Below are positions 34,310-46,600 of a stretch of DNA of 64,000 nt, piece after piece. The notes below the pieces were generated by a model that made no database searches, was not told the origin of the DNA, and worked only from the letters and a program-made list of their open reading frames with translations. The translations under genes and the position numbers were made by a program. Position 1 is the first letter of the stretch, and every line of letters begins with the position of its first letter. The DNA is from Morella rubra (taxonomy: Eukaryota > Streptophyta > Magnoliopsida > Fagales > Myricaceae), in contig CM025850.1 of NCBI GenBank assembly GCA_003952965.2, positions 31,730,112-31,794,111 on the forward strand. The letters are read 5' to 3'.

Positions 34310-37050
34310 TCACTGCTGAGCCTGAGAAAGAACATTTGATTAAAAGAGTGGTTGGCAAAAAAGAGTAAAAGGTCTTCAACATGAACCAAACAGATAGTAC
34401 CAGAAAGCGAGCCTTGTAGTGTTCAACAAGCTCTTCAGGATTAGTCTTTGTTTGCTTATAAGCATCAATCTTGTTTATCTCCTGTACAACGGTTAAGAAG
34501 AATAGTCAACATTCGAGATCCCACAACTCCAATATAATAGGAACTCTTGCTGCTTCTGAAACCATGCATGATTAAGGAGAAGATGTAAAAAGATGTCTTA
34601 TGTGCGCCCCCTCGTGGGCAGGCAGAGTGATTGCATCTAAGCTTGCCCATACAGCATGATCCGGCTCAATTAACTCAAGCAAAAACCTCCAACAAGAAGT
34701 ATAAACCAGTAGTCCATGATCAGAATCAGTAGGAGATATTAACAACCGGTTACCAATTTACATTCATCTACTTTAGGTTCCACACACACTACCATTAATG
34801 CAGAAATTAAGGTAGGATTTTCATTCACATGTTGCAACTTTACCCCATGACTACCAAGCCACTTCCGACCGTTCATGAAAGAAAAGATAAACGTAGTACA
34901 TAATTGAAGGATAATATGGAGAGGAGAGAAATAGTAAGGAGATACAGAGATTTAAATGGTTTGGTCTGTAAAACCTACCTTCACTATAAAAGCCTTTTAT
35001 AGCTGGATCTTGTATTATGAGTCCAAACAAGTTAAAAGTATCTATTTATAGAGAAAATACAAAACACGATAGGAAGTATATTCCTGCATTTGAACTTGAG
35101 TTTTGAGATTTTGACAATACAATATCTCACATTAAAACTTGAATCTATGATATCGTGATAATATCATATCAAATCTTATAGATTGATTATGATTATCTCT
35201 AACAGTTCATATCCAGTTTTGTGTAAATCGGTAGAAAAATTATTTGATCTAGTGTAAAATGTAGATGTTATTGACTTGAAGATTCAGCAAGCAAACTCAA
35301 TGAAAGACAAACCCCAAGGAGTAAAAAGCCTAATTGGAACTCCAAATTGCCTATGTTGTACCTCGATCCATTTTGCAAGTTTAGGCCTTCCTGCGGTGAT
35401 ATCATACTTCCACACCTCTGATAAGAAGATTTGGAATCTTTCAACAAATGGAACGTAAGCTATGTCCACCTGAAGATCACATAGGTGAATCATAAATCCA
35501 GAGGAGCACTGGAATTACAGAAAATACAGCTATTGGAAACATTAATCCGTTTCACTTTCTACATCTTAATCATTTCATGTAGTCTGATACTTGGAAATAC
35601 ATTTTGAATCACTACAAGGAATTTGATAAGGATGTACATTTTTGCAAACATATACAAAAAGCATGCACCTCAGCAATGACCCAAAAACATACTAATCCGA
35701 TTGAGAAACAAACTCACCAAACTGAATTGCCCAAAGAAGAATGGGCCATCATCGAACTTATGCAGAGCCTGTTCTAAATGGTCAAAAACAGGACCTGATG
35801 CAAGTTTTAAAGTCTTAGTGAACTCTGTTTCGGCATGGAATGGGAACCATAAGTTTCAGCAAGTTATAAAGCTTACCAACTTCTTTTACTGGGTCTCCTT
35901 TAAATGATGTATACACCGTCTTGGTGAAAGTGCCAGCGTAGGCTATCAAGTCTTCAGCAAACTCTCTTTTAGCAGGATCCTACAACATTTCCCAACATTT
36001 ACTTTAGTTAAATACCTAGCGAGAGAGAGAGAGAGAGAGAGAGAGGCGTTGAAAATCAAGGTAACAACAGAATTATGCAAATCTTACATTGGGTAGAAGA
36101 GAAGGCCCCTCAAAGTTGCTGTCTACATGCTTAATTAAATCCAGACTCTCTCCAATTACTTTGCCATTGTGTTCCATTGATGGCACCTGTTCACAAGTAC
36201 TTCTCGATAATTAATCAATAAAAATCAAGCAGCTCAATCAAGTATCTATAAGATATCAAATCCTAAAATCAACACAGGCATGTCTTCTTCAGAATAGAAC
36301 CTTGTTTTCGGGGTAGAGTTTCTCCTTGTACCAAGCGGGCCTGTTTTGAAGGTTAATTGGGACCAATTTGATCTTTTCTTGTAATCCCTGGACCTCAGCA
36401 ACATAAATGTCAAGTTCAAAAACCAAAAAAAAAAAAAAAAAAGTTTCCGAAGAAAATAAATCAACAAATATCCCTATAAGTGTAAAGGGACTGTAACACT
36501 TGAGCACAAAAAACTACTGAACTCTAAAGATATATCAGGAAATCAAAACGACGCGGACAATGTGACGAAAACAACCTTATAGTTCCTGGTGATCCATACA
36601 CGCTGTGCAAATGGGCACGAGTAGGCGATATACAACCTTCGAAAACAGAAGAAAGGTCCAAGTTTAGCACACGGGGGACTAAACAACTAAAAAAAAATAG
36701 AACAAATGAAGACTGATGAAAGAACAAAAAGAATTAAGCAAACAGAAGAAGAACTAGGAGATGGGAAAGAAAGAAAAACAAAAACAGTTAGAGAGCAGAG
36801 TGAACCTGGTGGTTCCATCAAAGAGCGGAGGTGGTTCGGAAGTGGCATCCAACACTGGGGGACGATCCTCTTTCACGCTCCTGCGCAGTCCAGAGAGGCT
36901 TTTAGAGACGGGGAAAAAAATATCGAAGAATCTTACTAATTTTGACAAGAATGCACAAGTTCAGAGAATCCCAGATGGAAAACTCAATTGAGAACATGGA
37001 GAGAAGTTCAGGGGCACTGTCGAAGTCCGAAACACATACGCTGCAGCCAT
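34310..37050 (-). CDS. Lambda-class glutathione S-transferase (GSTL), intact
   Basis: Ten exons: 37040-37050, 36806-36880, 36576-36636, 36301-36387, 36088-36186, 35877-35979, 35718-35794, 35362-35469, 34401-34481 and 34310-34321. They total 714 nt, giving 237 residues, the usual GSTL length, with all splice phases closing. The first exon is only 11 nt (ATG GCT GCA GC); joined to exon 2 it gives MAAASVKEDRPP. Residues 29-110 form the thioredoxin-like domain, with SCPFAQ (catalytic Cys36), VPS (cis-Pro80) and ES (91-92) for glutathione binding; the helical C-terminal domain includes KFDDGPFF and RPKLAKWIE. Lambda GSTs act as glutathione-dependent thiol transferases or reductases of glutathione conjugates rather than classic conjugating enzymes. 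No long transit peptide is seen, so the product is likely cytosolic. A solo LTR sits in intron 8. Confidence 0.93.
34876..35204 (-). mobile_element. Solo LTR in intron 8 of GSTL G2 (copy B)
   Basis: Same unit as 19110-19438, with GTTCA on both sides. Only the LTR remains. Intronic position, splice sites intact. Confidence 0.8.
36019..36045. repeat. (GA)n microsatellite in intron 5 of GSTL
   Basis: A short GA run in the intron between exons 5 and 6 of the intact GSTL gene. It has no visible effect on splice signals. Confidence 0.85.
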
Positions 37051-37942
37051 TGGTGATGGTGAAGTCGTCCAGTGAGCTCCAAGCTTTACGTTCGTTGTTA
37101 CTTGCCAGAGCAGAGGAGCTATGCCGCCTCTGTTCGCTAGGCTAGCCCTTATATTAGCTCGAAACCCGTGAGGTCGTAAGCAGTGACGTAAGGTGGGAGG
37201 TACAGAGTTTGACTTTTCTAGACGGTGGAAATCAAAACGGCAGGTTCATTGAGGACGCTCGGTTGGGTTCGAATTTTAGGATTTTCTCCGTTTCTAGAAT
37301 TTTAAAACGAATATTTTTTTAACACAATTTAAAAATAATTTCTATATATATATATTAATAAAATTTAAAATCACTTAAAAATTTTCAAAATATTTTAAAT
37401 TTTAAAAATTTTTAACAACATTTTATCAAAACAACATCTATTATCTTCCGTATAATGTGGAAAATGATTGCATTAAAAGAACCACAAGCTCCAGCGTGTA
37501 TTTGTCTCTTATATTTTGGTAGTGATGCTAATTGTAGTAAGATTTCAGAAGACGTCTACTTCTTGGCTGTAAGTGTTTATTATCAAAAGGGGAAAAAAAA
37601 ATAATTCTCTCTAGGACTGGGCTCTGGATATATTTGTCCCTCCCTTCCCCCCTCTTGCTCTATGGTTACTCCCTTTCCCCATCTTCCCAGCTACCACCTC
37701 TTCCCCATATTCCGCAGCTACCTTTCCACATTTTATCGTTTCCTGAAGCCTACAGGTCCACAACATGAAAATCAACATCTTTCTACTTTTTTCCCCCCTG
37801 GATAATACGGAGAGACTTGCATTTCAAGGTTAGAACCATAAATAAGGATACAAAAAAATCCTACCTACGACCCGATCTTAACCAAGTTATAAAGGAAGAC
37901 TAGCGGGAACTCATAAAGGAGTTGAAAATCACAAATGATCCA
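37051..37942. other. No gene seen; GSTL upstream region and repeat flank
   Basis: Promoter side of the intact GSTL gene, then AT-rich DNA (37300-37440) and a pyrimidine-rich part (37620-37800). From about 37872 it matches the LTR-like repeat seen whole at 59872-60425, into which the hAT inserted. No coding signal. Confidence 0.5.
37148..37155 (-). promoter_or_regulatory. TATA box of intact GSTL gene
   Basis: AATATAAG on the minus strand about 100 bp upstream of the ATG at 37050, at the same relative place as in G1. The duplicated fragment at 42235-42709 keeps the motif near 42807-42814. Confidence 0.55.
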
Positions 37943-38105
37943 CAGTGGCGGATCCAGATCAAAATTCATGGGGTCGAACTTTAAACGTAAAATGACAAGA
38001 ATTTTTTTCGTAATGCAAAATTTTTCTTAGAGTTACAATATCAAAAATTAAAGATTTAAAAGTATTAAAAATAATAGAATACACATACCGTACTATGTAC
38101 TACGA

Positions 38106-40555
38106 CTAAGAAATGACAATTATCCTACGTTTTTGCATCTTCTGAAAATATTGCAAAATGGCTTCGTTCTCAATATTTTTAAAAACTTCTTGCTCGATGT
38201 ACACTACCATGCAATCATTCATCCAGTCATCTTCATCCTATTACGCAAATCACTCTTGATGATATTCATCGCAGAAAATACTCTTTCAACGGTCGCAGTT
38301 GCAACTGGTAAGACCAATGCCAACTCAATAAGTCGATAAACTAATGAAATAGAGTATTCTTTTTGTCTCAACCATCTTCATAGCAAGACCTCCAATATCT
38401 TGAAGCCTAGAAAAAGCAGCATTTCTTCTAACATCTCTAATATAGGTATTAAGCTGATTTTTAAGTATCAAATGATCATCTACTGTGAAATCTTTTGGAT
38501 AAAGCTCAGCAAGACGACGTAACTTGGCATGATCAAACGCTGAGAATGAATTTTTTAGATCAAGACATGCTATGCAAAGAAGTAACTCCATATTTGCTTC
38601 TGTGAACCGATTATTCATCTCTTGAATGATCAAATCAATAACTTGGCAAAACACTTCCACACGAAAATGATGGAAATAAGTAATAGGTTGCCCTCCACGC
38701 CTCGAACGACTACGAGTTGGTATAATGTCTTCCATATTCGGCACACTAATAGAGTGATCCACACAAAAAGTTTTGACTTCTTCCAAGAATCCATCCCATT
38801 CTATTCTCTCATTTCTTGCAACTGTTCCTTCACAACTTCAACCAAACCCATAGCATTAACAATATCTTGATCTTTTCGCTGTAAGGCTTGTGACAATTCA
38901 TTTGTAATTCCCATTATATTCCTTAACAGATGCATAGTGAATACAAACTCAAAATTTTCCATCTTATCCATCAAACTCATAGCCGTGGATCTTTGTTCTG
39001 GGAGAGTACCATCATCTTTTATATGTTCAAGCACTTCCAATACTGATGACCACATAGTGAAGAGACGGATTATTGTAAGGTGGTATGAACCCCAACGAGT
39101 GTCACCTACAATATTATAGGAATTATAAAACTATAAACAAATAAAAAAGTCTATTAATATTATAATGAAATATAATAATCACCTGGTCGTGCGAGACTGG
39201 TTTCTTGATTTTTGCCCCTTCCACTAGAAATCTCTCCTTTGTCCAACCGCTCCACTATCTTCTCATGACAACTTTGCCGAAGAGCATCTTTCCTTTTACA
39301 TGACGCTCCGACCATATTCACAATCGAGGAAGTATAATTAAAAAAATCACCAACTTGCAAGTTATTCTTTGCAATACCCACAACAGCCAATTGAAGTTGG
39401 TGAGCAAAACAATGGATATAGATAGCAGAAGGATTGTCCCTCAAAATGAGTGACTTCAACCCATTGAACTCGCCTCGCATGTTTGATGCCCCATCATACC
39501 CTTGACCTCTCAATCTGGATATTGACAACCCATGTCTTGCAAACAATTTGTCTATACTTTTTTTCAAAGATTCAGAGCAAGTATCAGAAACATGTTCCAC
39601 ACCAAGAAACCTTTCAATCACCTGTCCACGTATGTTCACAAATCTCAAAACCACTGCCATTTGCTCCTTCACTGAATTATCTCGAGACTCATCAACCATA
39701 AGAGAATAAAATCCATCTCCAATTTCTTTAATGATGGCAAGTGTGGTCTGAGCTGCACAAGCACTCGCCATTTCCTTCTGAATATTTGGAGCAGTCATTT
39801 GGTTGTTTCCAGGAGCATTAGTGTTAAAGTGTCTTAGCAACCTTTTCATCACGTTGGCAAAACACGTTCAGAAGCTCAAGAAAATTGTCCTTCCTTATTG
39901 AACTCTCAGACTCGTCATGACCACGAAAAGCTAATCCTTGCCCCAAAAGATAACGAACGCATCTAAAACCGCTGTTAAACGAATGCGATAAGCATTCTCT
40001 TGATCGTGCCCGTGTGCGGATAACATGTGCGACACTTTGTCGCTGATTTTCAAGTCTTTCACATTGTCTTCTAGCTTCATTGTGAGCACTATCATGTGCA
40101 CCAACATGTTCACAAAAACTTCCACTGCCTTTTTCCAATTGCTAAATCCGTAGATGTAAACTTATCTCCCCAGACTTCCCTCCTCTAGGTCGCCTAAACA
40201 GATAACACCACAAGCAATATGCTTCATCCTTTGATACACTATATTCCAACCAATTAAAATCTTTAAACCATACCTCCCTAAAACTCCTCATTTCTTGCCC
40301 GTATTGCTTCTTGGGAAAATCATGGCCACGGGGTTGAAAAGGACCTTTGATCAAGTACTTCCTACGAACTTGATCCCTAATCCCAACATCATATTCTTCA
40401 ATAGGTTTACGTAACCCTGGGTCAGCAATAATATCATCCGGATTAAACATAATGCGAGGTCTTTTTGAACTACTATCCATTTCAGAATTAGTAGCCACGT
40501 TAGGAGTATTAGACGACTCCACGCTGCGTGGCTTTCTTATCACAAACTTATCCAT
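38106..40555 (-). pseudogene. hAT transposase (TTF-type zinc finger / DUF4371 / dimerisation), copy 1
   Basis: Starts MDKFVIRKPRSVESS at 40555. N-terminal part with the TTF-type finger (REVWFKDFNWLEYS, EAYCLWCYLFRRP), then the DUF4371-type core (FYSLMVDESRD, LRGQGYDGASNMRGEFNGLK, IHCFAHQLQLAVVG), a 77-bp intron at 39106-39182 joining ARPG to DTRWGSYHLT, and the hAT dimerisation end (LVLPVATATVERVFSAMN, then WMNDCMVVYIE) to a stop at 38106. Frameshifts lie at about 40150 (after RGGKSG), 38790 (after QEMRE) and 38240 (after LRNRM). The core DUF4371 stretch is open here but damaged in copy 2, while the N-terminal 246 codons are open in copy 2. Typical of the ZMYM1-like plant hAT group. Confidence 0.88.
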
Positions 40556-40659
40556 TATCTAAACAAAATAAAACAAAGTGAAGACAATCAATCAATTGGA
40601 TCACAACTCAAAAATCCAAATTCCAATCTAATTAATTCAAATTCAAATCCAAATCCAAA

Positions 40660-40935
40660 TTCCAATCTAATTACATTGCATTTAATTGATATTACAATCA
40701 AATTAATTAAAAATGATACTATTAAAAAAAATCCCCAATTTCACAAAATGTCAAAATCCCTAATTCAAATCCAAATTTCAATCTAATTACATTGCATTCA
40801 ATTGATATTACAATCAAATTAATTAAAAATGATACTATTAAAAAAATCCCCAATGTCACAAAAGTTCAAAATCCCTAATTCAAATCCAAATTCCAATCTA
40901 ATTACATTGCATTCAATTGATATTACAATCAAATT
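40660..40935. repeat. Tandem repeat (about 116 bp, three units) in hAT leader
   Basis: Three units, each with ATTACATTGCATT and AATTGATATTACAATC, start near 40671, 40786 and 40902. Copy 2 of the hAT has two such units (near 46387 and 46504), and the deletion derivative at 14405-15960 has three (15340-15620). A second, about 52-bp repeat with CCAATTCAATC..CATCCTCCAACAATTTCACAA-like content follows at about 41000-41150. Confidence 0.75.
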
Positions 40936-41399
40936 ATTCAAAAATGAAAACAATTTCACAAACCAATTCAAATAAACAGTTTCACAAATCACATTATATC
41001 CAAATTCCAAACCAATTCAATCCCATCCTCCAACAATTTCACAAACCATAAATATCCAAATCAATTCAATCCATCCTCCAACAATTTCACAACCCACAAA
41101 TATCCAAACCAATTCAATCTCATCCTCCAACAATTTCACAAATCATAAAATTCCAAACCCTAAAGCATTTTTAGCATACTAAATAAATGAATTTTTCTAC
41201 TTAATTGTAGATAGAGAATCTTGAATAGAGAGACGTACTAGGGTCGGAGGGCCAGCAATTTTCAAATGTAAAATCTCGGGGATCCTGCAAAAATTGAAAC
41301 CGTCAAAAATCAAAATAATGAGATTGAAAGAGAGAGAGAGCTGAGAGTCAAGAGAGAGAGGCAGAGACCGAGAGTTTAGAGTTAGAGTTGGCAGAGCTG

Positions 41400-41446
<47 letters not shown>

Positions 41447-42234
41447 CACAACAGCTACAGTGGTGGACTGGTGGTGCGGCGCAGCTGGAGCTGGATGCTG
41501 GTGCTGCGGTGCAGCTGGCAGCTGCAGTGGTGCGGCGGTGGGCGGTGGTCCGGTGGACAACGGGGCAGTGGATGGCATGATGCAGGGGGGGAGAAAGAGA
41601 GAGAGAGGGAAAAAGAAGAGAGAGAGAGAGTTTTTTAAAACAAGGTGAAACGCACCGTTTCACCCTGTTTTGATTTTTTTTTTTTTTTTTTTTTTTTTAA
41701 GGCAGAGGGTGAAACGACGCCATTTCACCCTTTGCATATTAAAAAATAAAGGGCCTAGGCCTAACGGGCCTAGCCTTCAGGAAAAAATCAGGGTTGGCCT
41801 GGGCCTATGGGGATCGGGCTCCCATAGGCCCAGACCAACATATGAAAAAAAAAAAATTTACATGTAAAATTTGTTTTTTGGCCGGTCCAATAGGGGGCGG
41901 CCGCCCCTTGCATCCGCTATTAATGATCCATACTACATAGAAAGCATGACGAAAATGCAATAGACTTAGCTATAAGAACCAATAAGCTAGTAATTGAAAT
42001 ACCAATAACACAAACATAGTAAAGCCAACTAAAGGGTCGGGATAAGCCTACAAGATATACGAAAGACCCATCGAGGTCAGTACAGAAGAAAAGAAGAGAG
42101 GGAGAAAGAGGAGGAGAGAGAGAGAGAGAAGTGTTTTGTTAAATAGGGACTGTAACACTTGAGCACAAAAAACTACTGAACTCTAAAGATATATCAGGAA
42201 ATCAAAACGACGCGGACAATGTGACGAAAACAAC

Positions 42235-42709
42235 CTTATAGTTCCTGGTGATCCATACACGCTGTGCAAATGGGCACGAGTAGGCGATATACAACCTTCG
42301 AAAACAGAAGAAAGGTCCAAGTTTAGCACACGGGGGACTAAACAACTAAAAAAAAATAGAACAAATGAAGACTGATGAAAGAACAAAAAGAATTAAGCAA
42401 ACAGAAGAAGAACTAGGAGATGGGAAAGAAAGAAAAACAAAAACAGTTAGAGAGCAGAGTGAACCTGGTGGTTCCATCAAAGAGCGGAGGTGGTTCGGAA
42501 GTGGCATCCAACACTGGGGGACGATCCTCTTTCACGCTCCTGCGCAGTCCAGAGAGGCTTTTAGAGACGGGGAAAAAAATATCGAAGAATCTTACTAATT
42601 TTGACAAGAATGCACAAGTTCAGAGAATCCCAGATGGAAAACTCAATTGAGAACATGGAGAGAAGTTCAGGGGCACTGTCGAAGTCCGAAACACATACGC
42701 TGCAGCCAT
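42235..42709 (-). pseudogene. GSTL 5' fragment (exons 1-3) in tandem duplication
   Basis: Exons 42699-42709 (ATG GCT GCA GC), 42465-42539 (SVKEDRPPVLDATSEPPPLF) and 42235-42295 (LYIAYSCPFAQRVWITRNYK) are identical in reading to the first three exons of the intact gene at 37050. The following exons 4-10 are absent: downstream comes the GA-rich duplication junction and then hAT-flanking repeat. It keeps the catalytic CPFAQ and the TATA region but cannot make a GST. It is a promoter plus thioredoxin-fold start that could still be transcribed. Confidence 0.9.
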
Positions 42710-42814
42710 TGGTGATGGTGAAGTCGTCCAGTGAGCTCCAAGCTTTACGTTCGTTGTTACTTGCCAGAGCAGAGGAGCTATGCCGCCTCTGTTCGCTAGG
42801 CTAGCCCTTATATT

Positions 42815-43657
42815 AGCTCGAAACCCGTGAGGTGTAAGCCGTAAGTGGGAGGTACAGAGTTTGACTTTTCTAGCGGGAAATCAAACGGCAGGTTCATTGA
42901 GGACGCTCGGTTGGTTCGATTTTAGGATTTTCTCCGTTCTAGAATTTTAAAACGAATATTTTTTTAAACAATTTAAAAATAATTTTATATTATATTTTAA
43001 AATTTAAATCACTTAAAATTTTTCAAAATACTTTTAAATTTTATCATAAAACAACATCTATTATCTTCCCAGAGCTACGTTAAAATTGATTATTGTTGGG
43101 ATCAAAGGATGGTTTTTCCCTTGTGATTATGTTGAATGTGTTTTATAAATACACGGGAAACTGACCCAGAGTGAATCTAATCTCGAGATTAGTTGTATGA
43201 TTTGTGTATTTGTCTCTTATATTTTGGTGAGGCCGAGTGATGCTAATTGTAGTAAGATTTCAGAAGACGTCTACTTCTTGGCTGTAAGTGTTTATTATCA
43301 AAAGGGGAAAAAAAAATAATTCTCTCTAGGACTGGGCTCTGGATATATTTGTCCCTCCCTTCCCCCCTCTTGCTCTATGGTTACTCCCTTTCCCCATCTT
43401 CCCAGCTACCACCTCTTCCCCATATTCCGCAGCTACCTTTCCACATTTTATCGTTTCCTGAAGCCTACAGGTCCACAACATGAAAATCAACATCTTTCTA
43501 CTTTTTTCCCCCCTGGATAATACGGAGAGACTTGCATTTCAAGGTTAGAACCATAAATAAGGATACAAAAAAATCCTACCTACGACCCGATCTTAACCAA
43601 GTTATAAAGGAAGACTAGCGGGAACTCATAAAGGAGTTGAAAATCACAAATGATCCA
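42815..43657. other. No gene seen; duplicated GSTL upstream region
   Basis: Copy of 37156-37942, with a longer unrelated segment at about 43070-43200. No coding signal. Confidence 0.5.
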
Positions 43658-46600
43658 CAGTGGCGGATCCAGATCAAAATTCATGGGGTCGAACTTTAAA
43701 CGTAAAATGCAAAATTTTTTTTCCTTCGTAATGCAAAAAATTTTCTTAGAGTTACAATATCAAAAATTAAAGATTAAAATATTAAAAATAATAGAATACA
43801 CATACCGTACTATGTACTACGACTAAGAAATGACAATTATCCTACGTTTTTGCATCTTCTGAAAATATTGCAAAATGGCTTCGTTCTCAATATTTTTAAA
43901 AACTTCTTGCTCGATGTACACTACCATGCAATCATTCATCCAGTCATCTTCATCCTATTACGCAAATCACTCTTGATAATATTCATCGCAGAAAATACTC
44001 TTTCAACGGTGCAGTTGCAACTGGTAAGACCAATGCCAACTCAATAAGTGATAAACTAATGGAAATAGAGTATTTTTTTGTCTCAACCATCTTCACAGCA
44101 AGACCTCCAATATCTTGAAGCCTAGAAAAAGCATCATTTCTTCTAACATCTCAATATAGGTATTAAGCTGATTTCTAAGTATCAAATGATCATCTACTGT
44201 GAAATCTTTTGGATAAAACTCAGCAAGACGAGTAACTTGGCATGATCAAATGCTGAGAATGAATTTTTTAGATCAAGACATGCTTTGCAAAGAAGTAACT
44301 CCATATTTGCTTCTGTGAACCGATCATTCATCTCTTGAATGATCAAATCAATAACTTGGCAAAACACTTCCACACGAAAATGATGGAAATAAGTAATGTT
44401 TGCCCTCCACGCCTCAAACGACTATAAGTTCGTATAATGTCTTCCATATTCGGCACATTAATAGAGTGATCCACACAAAAAGTTTTGACTTCTTCTAAGA
44501 ATCCATCCCATTCTATTCTCTCATTTCTTGCAACTGTTCCTTCACAACTTCAACCAAACCCATAGCATTAACAATATCTTGATCTTTTCGCTGTAAGGCT
44601 TATGACAATTCATTTGTAATTCCCATTATATTCCTTAACAGATGCATAGTGAATACAAACTCAAAATTTTCCATCTTATCCATCAAACTCATAGCCGTGG
44701 ATCTTTGTTCTGGGAGAGTACCATCATCTTTTATATGTTCAAGCACTTCCAATACTGATGACCACATAGTGAAGAGACGGATTATTGTAAGGTGGTATGA
44801 ACCCCAACGAGTGTTACCTACAATATTATAGGAATTATAAAACTATAAACAAATAAAAAAGTCTATTAATATTATAATGAAATATAATAATCACCTGGTC
44901 GTGCGAGACTGGTTTCTTGATTTTTGCCCCTTCCACTAGAAATCTCTCCTTTGTCCAACCGCTTCACTATCTTCTCATGACAACTTTGCCGAAGAGCATC
45001 TTTCCTTTTACATGAGCTCCGACCATATTCACAATCGAGGAAGTATAATTAAAAAAATCACCAACTTGCAAGTTATTCTTTGCAATACCCACAACAGCCA
45101 ATTGAAGTTGGTGAGCAAAACAATGATATAGTAGCAGAAGGATTGTCCCTCAAAATGAGTGACTTCAACCCATTGAACTCGCCTCGCATGTTTGATGCCC
45201 CATCATACCCTTGACCTCTCAATCTGGATATTGACAACCCATGTCTTGCAAACAATTTGTCTATACTTTTTTTCAAAGATTCAGAGCAAGTATCAGAAAC
45301 ATGTTCCACACCAAGAAACCTTTCAATCACCTGTCCACGTATGTTCACAAATCTCAAAACCACTGCCATTTGCTCCTTCACTGAATTATCTCGAGACTCA
45401 TCAACCATAAGAGAATAAAATCCATCTCCAATTTCTTTAATGATGGCAAGTGTGGTTGAGCTGCACAAACACTCCCCATTTCCTTCTGAATATTTAGAGC
45501 AGTCATTTGGTTGTTTCCAGGAGCATTAGTGTTAAGTGTTAAGTGTCTTAGCAACCTTTTCATCATGTTGGCAAAACACGTTCAGAAGTTCAAGAAAATT
45601 GCCCTTCCTTATTGAACTCTCAGACTCGTCATGACCACGAAAAGCTAATCCTTGCCCCAAAAGATAACGAATGCATCTAAAACCGCTGTTAAACGAATGC
45701 GATAAGCATTCTCTTGATCGTGCTCGTGTGCGGATAACATGTGCGACACTTTGTCGCTGATTTTCAAGTCTTTCACATTGTCTTCTAGCTTCATTGTGAG
45801 CACTATCATGTGCACCAACATGTTCATCAAAAACTTCCACTGCCTTTTTCCAATTGCTAAATCTCGTAGATGTAAACTTTTCTCTCCCAGACTTCCCTCC
45901 TCTAGGTCGCCTAAACAGATAACACCACAAGCAATATGCTTCATCCTTTGATACACTATATTCCAACCAATTAAAATCTTTAAACCATACCTCCCTAAAA
46001 CTCCTCATTTCTTGCCCGTATTGCTTCTTGGGAAAATCATGGCCACAGAGTTGAAAAAGACCTTTGATCAAATATTTCCTACGAACTTGATCCCTAATCC
46101 CAACATCATATTCTTCAATAGGTTTACGTAACCCTGGGTCAGCAATAATATCATCCGGATTAAACATAATGTGAGGTCTTTTTGAACTACCATCCATTTC
46201 AGAATTAGTAGCCACGTTAGGAGTATTAGATGACTCCACGCTGTGTGGCTTTCTTATCACAAACTTATCCATTATCTAAACAAAATAAAACAAAGTGAAG
46301 ACAATCAATCAATTGGATCACAACTCAAAAATCCAAATTCCAATCTAATTAATTCAAATTCAAATCCAAGTCCAAATTCCAATCTAATTACATTGCATTT
46401 AATTGATATTACAATCAAATTAATTAAAAATGATACTATTAAAAAAAATTCCCAATGTCACAAAAGGTCAAAATCCCTAATTCAAATCCAAATTTCAATC
46501 TAATTACATTGCATTCAATTGATATTACAATCATATTATTCAAAAATGAAAACAATTTCACAAACCAATTCAAATAAACAGTTTCACAAATCATATATAT

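Larger units (their letters stand above)
20274..35941. repeat. Block B of the 15.5-kb repeat
   Basis: Second copy of 4652-20175, starting at the first base after the gap and running on without a break into the rest of GSTL G2 (to 37050). Compared with block A it has small indels, a different 215-bp sequence at about 33170-33385 where block A has about 110 unrelated bases, and less damage in exon 2 of G1. Confidence 0.95.
37943..41922 (-). mobile_element. hAT transposon, copy 1 (3980 bp)
   Basis: Terminal repeats CAGTGGCGGATCCAG (left) and, on the complement, TAATAGCGGATGCAAG (right), flanked by identical 8-bp duplications ATGATCCA (37935-37942 and 41923-41930). The unoccupied target is visible at 59934-59941 in a related repeat. 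The transposase runs leftwards from 40555. The right-hand third (40560-41900) is a non-coding leader with tandem repeats, a GA run and a degenerate palindrome. Confidence 0.95.
36487..42145. repeat. Tandem duplication of 5659 bp, copy 1
   Basis: Starts in intron 3 of the intact GSTL gene, runs through its promoter, and includes a full hAT element and its flank. Copy 2 begins at 42146 with the same GGGACTGTAACAC. The offset of 5659 is constant across the GSTL part. Both copies contain the hAT at the same site, so the duplication is younger than the insertion. The last 50 bp (about 42095-42145) is a chimeric junction: a GA-rich run ending GTGTTTTGTTAAATAGG, which resembles hAT subterminal sequence at about 47258-47277. 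Confidence 0.92.

Noticed and set aside
36754-36948. Longer GSTL exon starting SKLVRFFDIFF
   Set aside because: It has no ATG and is preceded by an in-frame stop; a splice from the 11-nt first exon to 36880 explains the N-terminus and closes the phase.
41348-41663. Open frames around the GA/CT run on both strands
   Set aside because: Low-complexity reading of the hAT leader; the corresponding frames in copy 2 do not agree.
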